In this document: in pieces, positions 50,525 to 64,000 of the stretch
Position numbering within the stretch: position 1 is the stretch's first letter
How the letters are laid out: the number at the start of each line of letters is the position of its first letter
Source of the DNA: Seriola aureovittata
Lineage: Eukaryota > Chordata > Actinopteri > Carangiformes > Carangidae
Direction of reading: 5' to 3'
Assembly (NCBI RefSeq): GCF_021018895.1
Contig: NC_079376.1
Location: 15,067,001-15,131,000, forward strand
Length of the DNA stretch: 64,000 nt
Program-made: the position numbers and the translations under genes
The notes under the pieces: generated by a model
Told to the model about the DNA's origin: nothing
Seen by the model: the letters and a program-made list of their open reading frames with translations, nothing else
Database searches by the model: none

Positions 50525-51985
50525 AGTGAAAGAAACAAAACACATGGCAAGAGGACAAAGTCACTACTCAGACAAGGAAGAGAGAAACTTAAATCTGAAC
50601 CAATTTAAAAAGCCAAAATTTGTTTTTTACTCTGTAGTATTACTGCTTTTATCTAAGGATCTGAATGCTTATTCCATTACTGCTTACATCATACCCAAGA
50701 TGAAACCACATTACAAAATTACCCTCTGATTAGATGCAATTTTAAGACCTTAAATGTGGATTGTCACTAAATTATTAAAAAGAAAAACCATCTTAAAAAT
50801 GGCCGTTGCTAATGTCACATGTACTTACTGCGGGATACTCAGACTTCACCGGCAGAGAGTTTAGATAGTGATAACTCTGCTGCTTCTTGATGGGACACTG
50901 GATTCCAGACTTACAGCCATCTTCTATGGGAATGGGGAAGGGGACAGGAACTCCAGCAATAATACCATGAACCACTGCTTTGCTTGTCTGGCTCTCCACA
51001 CCTACAATAAGACATCACATCATGAGAGCAAAGGTTTTTAAAACCAAGAAGAAAAGAAAACCATTTATGCTGTGAATCTTGGAAGACATATCTATCCATT
51101 TATAGTCCACTTACCACTATTGAATGTCACATTGACACTGTAAGACTGTCCTTTGTGTAACTGGCATGGCTGAGTGTTACAAGGGCTAACGTCCACCACA
51201 GCCACTTTGCCAGAAGTGGAGCCTGAATATAAACATGGAAAAGACAGTCTAAATGAATGAATGAATGAATGAAAAAAATAAATGCTAATACTGCCGACAT
51301 CACTTTTTAAAAATGTGCTCCATTTTCATTAGATGTGACCAACACATTACAAACTATATAATTTCCTCTGTGGCCATGAGGAAAATCTATGCAATGCCAT
51401 GTTGCTGAATATTTATTTCCACAGGAATGTCAGACCACTCAGGTGACTAAATAAATACTGGACTACCACAAATATGTGCACATGAGTGTATATATATTGT
51501 GTACACATATAGTGTTCTGGACAGGTAAAACTTTCCGTGGGACATATGAAGATCTAGGTGTGAGGGGTGCACATCAGTGTAGTCAATTAATCAGTTAAGT
51601 GGACTGAAAGAAAATCAATCGTCAGTTTTTAGAATTAAGGTAATTATATGTAAAACATCCATTCCCCGTTTCTCCAATGTAAGAATCATCCGTTTCTCCA
51701 AATATAATTGTTTTAAAGTCTTTGGATTTTGCAGTGATGGTTGAACAAATCAAAACATCTGAAGTACTCTGTTCTTTTTTCTGATTTTATAGTAAGAGTA
51801 CAAGCACCGTTAATTTACATATCTTGCATTTAAAATGCGATGATCACCGGTTAACATAGAGAGAAGTAAGTCTGGGGCGGAAGAAAACTCAGGTGAAACT
51901 TACCGCAGTCTTTGTACTTCACTGGTGCCGCGCAGGTGAATCCTATCAAGCAGAGTGAGACGATGAAACCAGTCCGGACATCCAT
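50343..51985 (-). CDS. npc2: NPC intracellular cholesterol transporter 2
   Basis: Four coding exons on the minus strand: 51904-51985, 51115-51222, 50829-51001, 50343-50429, giving 149 aa (human 151). It is a secreted/lysosomal carrier that binds cholesterol and hands it to NPC1. An N-terminal signal peptide ([20 protein letters not shown]) is followed by a single ML-fold domain. All six disulfide cysteines are present ([24 protein letters not shown]). The N-glycosylation site in SVNVTF and the family signature [20 protein letters not shown] are conserved, and the end is PVQIVS. The gene is head-to-head with isca2, as in human, and tail-to-tail with gskip. Confidence 0.97.
51570..51800 (+). 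repeat. Decayed second copy of the aldh6a1-intron repeat
   Basis: The npc2 first-intron segment from tagtcaattaatcagttaag through tctttggattttgcagtg and aaatcaaaacatctgaag to ctgattttatag reads as the opposite-strand version of the repeat at 14104-14456, with many changes. Confidence 0.45.
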
Positions 51986-52783
51986 GTTTCTTTTTCTTTT
52001 TTGGCAAGACCTTAGAAATTAGGAAATACCCATGACGCAATGTTAAGTAAACTTCATCGGACCAGTGTGCCTTCGAGCAGTCAGCAGAAAGTGTTGAATC
52101 ATATGACTTCTTGTTTGTTTCCCCAAATGTTGCGGATGTAACAGTGATTACAAAATTTAACACAATGAGGAACAAATTCTCTTCGACTACCTGGCCATGT
52201 GGTAAAAACAGCTCAAACACAGTGAGTCGCAAAAATGATATAGTACAAAGAAGAATAAGTAATTTTGAATGAACAGACTGTACCTTTGATGAGCTTCAGT
52301 CAACATGCGAAGTGGAACTGCTAGTAGGCTGCCACTATTTATTTCCCTGTATCACGAGATTGAAGCAACGCCTATTTATGCGAAAGAAATATTTTCTTTG
52401 CCCGATATTTTGCCTGTCAGGAAACCCCTGCTCCCGTCTCCTGTGCTGTAAGTGGCAGATGAGAGCCTCAACACTGCATGAAGCAAATTATCTGTAAACT
52501 TAAACTCAATGTAAGTATTTGATTGGTGGTTCTTGTTGGGAACGGCATACAGCCTGGTAAAACAGTTCCTGAGAGGCAAAACCAAGGTAGTACAAACCCA
52601 AAGTCTCCTGACGGGTCTTATCCCTAATGCCTCATGGTTGGCAGGTAAACTGACGAATCAACTGGCCGTATACTACCAACATGGGCGTGTCTGTTTTCAC
52701 AGACATTAATTTTAGCCAATAAGATCGAGATAACTCTTTCGTCATCTGAAGGGGGTGGAACTTACCAACATTTGTTATGGAAG
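51986..52783. promoter_or_regulatory. npc2/isca2 shared promoter region
   Basis: About 800 bases lie between the divergent start codons. A CCAAT box lies at 52716-52720, about 65 bases before the isca2 ATG. On the minus strand an AT-rich ataaatag near 52335-52342 could position npc2 transcription. Several short open frames here are not supported as genes. Confidence 0.5.
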
Positions 52784-54090
52784 ATGTCATTCGTTAGAAG
52801 AGCAATGATATCTGCGTCAAAGTCAAAATTATTGAGCCTGGCCAGGTAACGTACATTTTCTGAAATCGTATACATAATTTGGGATGTCCCTGGTCAAAAT
52901 ATTAACCTTTAAACAATCTCTTTGATAGAAAAATAGTGTGTTGAAGATAGTTAGCAAGCTAGCCTTTAACGCTACCGTTAGGTAACAAGCTAGCACTGGG
53001 GCCAGTAACGTTATAAGTCCTGCTGCTTTCATTTGATCTGATGTTAACGTTTTAATGTTTTGCAGGGCATCTACTCTTCTGAACAACCCCGGTGTGACCC
53101 AGCAGTTATACCGGCTGCCCCCAAACCCCACCGCGGGGCTCCAGCGCTTCAGTAGCGCCTCCGCCCAGGAGAAGCCAGCGGTGTTAGGTCCATCTGAAGA
53201 TAAAGTACACCTCACTGAGTCATGTGTGAAGGTCAGCAGTTACACCCACGATTAAGAACCTTACTCTTTGGGGATGTGTGTATAAAAATCATAAATCTAC
53301 AGTCAGAGCCAGTGTTGACAGTGGAGCTGTATTAAGAATGCAACTTCATGACATCAGGTTAGTCAGACTTTATAGGGAGCATCGGGCAAACATTTGTGTT
53401 TCATGGTTCCTCTACATTTGAAATGTGAAGAAACCAAAGACTCCCACACACTGTCACTTTATCAATAATAGCATTGTAGGTGATGAGGGTCTGAAGGCCC
53501 AAACATTGTAAATAATGTGTACAAGTGATCAACAGTGTGCAACTTTAATCACAGATCAAATTGTTTGATTCTAGACACTTGTCAACAAGCCTTTGTGGTG
53601 TCACCACATTGATAACTTAGTCTAACTTGGTCTTGGATGTCTCCAACAGAGCTTGCGTTGAAGTTTATGTGACTTGCACCTTGTTTGCCCCCCCCCCCCT
53701 TAATCCAGAGACTTGGGGAGATCATGGAGAAGGGCGAGTACCTGAGAATACAAGTGGAGGGAGGAGGCTGCTCTGGGTTCCAGTACAAGTTTGCTGTTGA
53801 TGGTAACAGGAATGAGGATGACATGTAAGATGCCACTAATCTAGCTTTCAAGTCTTTGTTTCCTGAAAGTCACTTGTATCTTCACTAAATCACTCCTGTC
53901 CTCTTTGTTCCTCAGAGTGTTTGAGCAGGGAGGAGTGGGCATTATCGTGGACCAGGACAGCCTGGAGTTTGTCAAAGGAGCCACAGTGGACTTCACCCAG
54001 GAGCTGATCCGCTCCACCTTCCTAGTGCTGAAGAATCCTCAAGCTGATCATGGCTGCTCCTGTGGCAGCTCGTTCTCTGTCAAACTATGA
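52784..54090 (+). CDS. isca2: Iron-sulfur cluster assembly 2, mitochondrial
   Basis: Four coding exons: 52784-52845, 53066-53231, 53709-53824, 53916-54090, giving 172 aa (human 154). It is an A-type carrier that works with ISCA1 and IBA57 to build [4Fe-4S] clusters in mitochondria. The first about 60 residues are basic and serine-rich ([20 protein letters not shown]), a mitochondrial presequence longer than in human. The HesB/IscA fold follows, with all three cluster ligands: Cys97 in [12 protein letters not shown], and Cys162 and Cys164 in HGCSCGSSF. An earlier ATG at 52777 is followed by a stop within six codons, so 52784 is used. AATAAA occurs at 54258. The gene is head-to-head with npc2, as in human. 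Confidence 0.97.
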
Positions 54091-54112
54091 ACCTGCTTCC
54101 CTGTTTCATCCG

Positions 54113-54152
54113 TTAATAATAATAATAATAACTAATAATAATAATAATAATA
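54113..54152. repeat. (AAT)n trinucleotide repeat
   Basis: An interrupted TAA/AAT repeat lies in the isca2 3' UTR just after the stop codon. Confidence 0.85.
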
Positions 54153-56242
54153 CTTAATACACTGATTTACCAATTTATCAGGTACACATGTACAAAATAC
54201 AGTAAAATATTAGTCACATTTCAGCCTACTATATTACATCTGATAACCATAGGGATGAATAAACACCTGTCTGAAACAATGTCAACAAAAACTGAAAATT
54301 ATAGGCTTCACAAAAGTACAATTTATTATAGTGCTATCATATTGGATTGTCTTTAACAGTAAACATGTATCTAATAAACCGTAAACTCAGGGTATTATGT
54401 GATATTGAACTATCTGATATTTTGAGTTCCTAATTCAGTTTGCTAATAGCTACATCTTGTGTCAACAGTGAAACTGGTAGATAGTCTTGCACTTTTGAGT
54501 GTGAAATGACATGAAGTGAATGAAGGGCAGAGGTGGTGATTAATCATTGAAGACAGCTAAAGTCAGTATCGCTCATTGACAGCAGAGTTTATTACAATTC
54601 AGCTGCGATTTGTTTTGGACTATTCGGTGCTTAGATTGTCTTTGTATGTAAAATATGTATATAGGCCATATCTATGAATATAAAGAGCTAAGGTATGTTA
54701 AGGTTTGTTTCTTCTTAAATAAAATTGAGTGAATATCATATTTTTATCTTCAGGCTTTTCTCTTTATAATATGAAAATTAGTGTATGTCCAAAGTTATCA
54801 TGCAGGGGAGGTTGTGTATTTTAAATAGTACTCACATGAATCACTTCCTCACACAGAATCATGAAAGGGCAGCAAGGAAATGTTTCTATTTATTGATAAT
54901 TGATAAAAGGTTAGTTTGAGCACTGCTGGTGTCATTACATTGGTTCCTCAGCATTATGAATCATATTATTTATGTTGTTTTCACCCAACATTTTTCACTC
55001 AAAGCTCAAGTCCATGGTTGCCTTTTTTATTAAAGTGGAATTTAAGAAACATCTCACAAAAAATATACAAAAAGAATATCTACAAATGATATTTACACTG
55101 GTGTAATGTAAATCAAAATATGCAGCAACATTTTTTCGTAGTTAGTCTTAATACAAGGAGCAAAATGTTTTGCACTTTTCATATTTTCTCTGATAAAACA
55201 TTCCATTTAAGCAATATATCTGATTACACAAACATTAACTTACTGTTGAAAAAAGTCACACCATTCATATTCATGAAAATGCAACAATAATACATCATAC
55301 AGTAGCAGCACACTGAAAAGTGACTGAAAGAACTGCAACAGTGCATTGAAACATCAATTTACAACCGTTCTTTTTGTTTTCTGAGGAATTTGGTTCGGAC
55401 AGATTGTCTTCCAGTAAGCCATGCACACCCATTAACCACAAACAGATCCTCAAACGAGTATGCACACGTTAACATGTCATGAGGGGAACACTGCTGAGGG
55501 AGGTTTGAGGTCAACCAGTCAACAACACAACCACATGAACAAACCATAAATGAACCATCAGGGTAACACAGTGACCAGGTCAGGTGTACAGTGCATAGTA
55601 TGCTTTGGCATGCTGACATCCAGAACATAACAGTGGATGTTACATTCAGGAGGAAGGCCACAGGATTTGGAATTACCAGTAAAAATAGAACAAATAAATG
55701 ACTACATGATCCAAAAAGTAAAACAAACATAATACAAAAAGAATCCAAACCCTCATAAATTGAACACTCAGATTAAGGCTAATTCAGTTTGCTACATGTT
55801 TTAAAAAATGGCATTGTCCGTAACACAATTTCATAGGCCTGCCAAGTGGCAAAACTGCCATTTGGGACATGTACACAGATTCGCTCATTCTAAAAATATT
55901 ATCCATTACTGAAATGATATGCACATACTGTGTTAGAGAGATGACCTTTTTTTTTTTTTTTTTTTTTATCTCAATGATGATATGATGCTGTGAGAGCAGG
56001 GCTGTATGCCCTCCACCTGTGTTCACAATCGGGACTGATGCTATGATGAAAATGAGCCTTGCACATATGCATGCACCTAGTTTTTGAGGCAGTAAATCAC
56101 ATTACTGCTTTTCCTCATTTACAGGCTGCCAGGTCTGTCCTCCTTTTTTCTTGAGATGCATCTTTTAGCTGATTCTTTTCTCTGGAGAGCCGTGCTGGGA
56201 GACACCTGGACTTTCTGAGGCAGGATGGTCCAGGTGTGATCC
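54153..56242. other. isca2 3' UTR and eml5 3' UTR, convergent
   Basis: This region lies between the stop codons of the converging isca2 and eml5 genes. Candidate isca2 polyadenylation signals are at 54258 and 54718. A minus-strand eml5 signal (tttatt) is at 55026-55031, which would give eml5 a 3' UTR of about 1.2 kb. A 129-codon minus-strand open frame at 55359-55748 lies inside that UTR and is not supported as a gene. Confidence 0.5.
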
Positions 56243-63286
<7,044 letters not shown>

Positions 63287-64000
63287 CTTCATGGCGGCAA
63301 TAACAAAGAAAAAGCAAGAATTAGAACAAAGGTTTCCCGCAGCGTTCACTGTTGCCTGCTGGACACACGTAACACAACACCACAGCCACTGAGGACATAA
63401 AATACAGGAATCAGGACCATTGTGTATCCATGACAACCAAAGTCCATTTCTATGACAACTACTGCCCAGAAGATACGTGGATGCTTGCATCATTGTCAAA
63501 AAAACTAACAAAAATAACAACCCCAAAACAAATCAGGAAATCATCAATAAACCAATAAATCAATAACCCTCAGGTACCTAAAGTCTGTGACATTATTTTA
63601 CATGTATTACAGTGATGGAAAATCTGATGCTTGTAAACCGTGTTTACCACCAGCCATATAATCAATACTTCAAAAGACTTTAAAAGAGGATGTGTAGATT
63701 TCTAATATTCATTCTGATTTGATGTATGAAGCTTGATCCACTTTAATCAAGTGGTTTCCCTGGAGTCTCTGACAATTAAAAACATTTCTCATACAACTGC
63801 TTCAGACTTTGTTCCACTCACTGTTAAAGTGGACACTAAAGTAAATTCATTTCAAGCTCCACTTTAACTTTCAGCCCACTTTGTCCTGCCTGTCAGAACA
63901 GCAGCTCATTAGCAAATGAGTGAACTGACACCAAAACAGCAACTTCATTTGTACATGAGGGAAAAAAAAAAAAAACAGACGCTTGGAAGTGAATTACTAA
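63287..64000 (-). other. eml5: eml5 intron, continues beyond the window
   Basis: No further in-frame eml5 exon with splice sites was found up to the right edge. The sequence is AT-rich with a poly(A) run near 63962. The upstream HELP/WD units of the gene must lie outside the window. Confidence 0.55.

Noticed and set aside
51900..52232. 110-codon minus-strand frame spanning the npc2 start
   Set aside because: It reads in another frame from the npc2 signal-peptide exon and its 5' leader, whereas the npc2 frame there is well supported.
55359..55748. 129-codon minus-strand open frame with hydrophobic N-terminus
   Set aside because: It lies in the inferred eml5 3' UTR, upstream of its polyadenylation signal, with no recognisable family and cysteine/serine-rich composition typical of chance frames.

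Overview
The window is vertebrate nuclear DNA, almost certainly from a teleost fish. It holds nine spliced protein-coding genes complete through their coding exons, plus the 3' part of a tenth. Introns are short with canonical GT..AG ends, and repeats typical of fish genomes are present: an L2-type tail ending in TGTAA repeats, a tRNA-derived SINE, a decayed Tc1-like element, and long CA and AT microsatellites. Gene content and strand pairing match parts of human 14q24 and 14q32. Nothing looks bacterial, viral or plasmid-like. The species cannot be told from the sequence.

Layout from left to right: about 4.3 kb without a recognised gene; bbof1 (+, ciliary coiled-coil protein); aldh6a1 (-, mitochondrial valine and thymine catabolism); gstz1 (+, tyrosine catabolism); an unnamed six-blade kelch protein (-); tmed8 (-, GOLD domain); noxred1 (-, Rossmann-fold oxidoreductase-like); atg2b (-, autophagy lipid transfer, 42 coding exons); gskip (+, GSK3/PKA adaptor); npc2 (-, lysosomal cholesterol carrier); isca2 (+, mitochondrial Fe-S assembly); and the last HELP/WD-repeat unit of eml5 (-, microtubule-associated), which runs off the right edge. 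For every spliced gene the exon junctions were checked for splice sites and reading-frame phase. The predicted lengths are close to the human proteins as I remember them: BBOF1 524 aa, ALDH6A1 525, GSTZ1 220, kelch protein 576, TMED8 269, NOXRED1 343, ATG2B 2075, GSKIP 133, NPC2 149 and ISCA2 172.

The genes are tightly packed. Three pairs are head-to-head across short shared promoters (aldh6a1/gstz1, atg2b/gskip, npc2/isca2), and four pairs are tail-to-tail (bbof1/aldh6a1, gstz1/kelch, gskip/npc2, isca2/eml5). They do not form one pathway. This is conserved housekeeping synteny, although mitochondrial catabolism, Fe-S assembly, autophagy and lysosomal lipid handling are well represented.

I found no undescribed multi-gene system. 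The observations most worth checking are a one-base frameshift inside an eml5 exon, a stop-free 105-base gskip intron whose retention would extend the protein, 21-base and possible 9-base microexons in eml5, a (CA)36 tract next to a weak eml5 splice donor, the unassigned N-terminal half of the kelch protein, and three small phase-compatible candidate exons upstream of bbof1.
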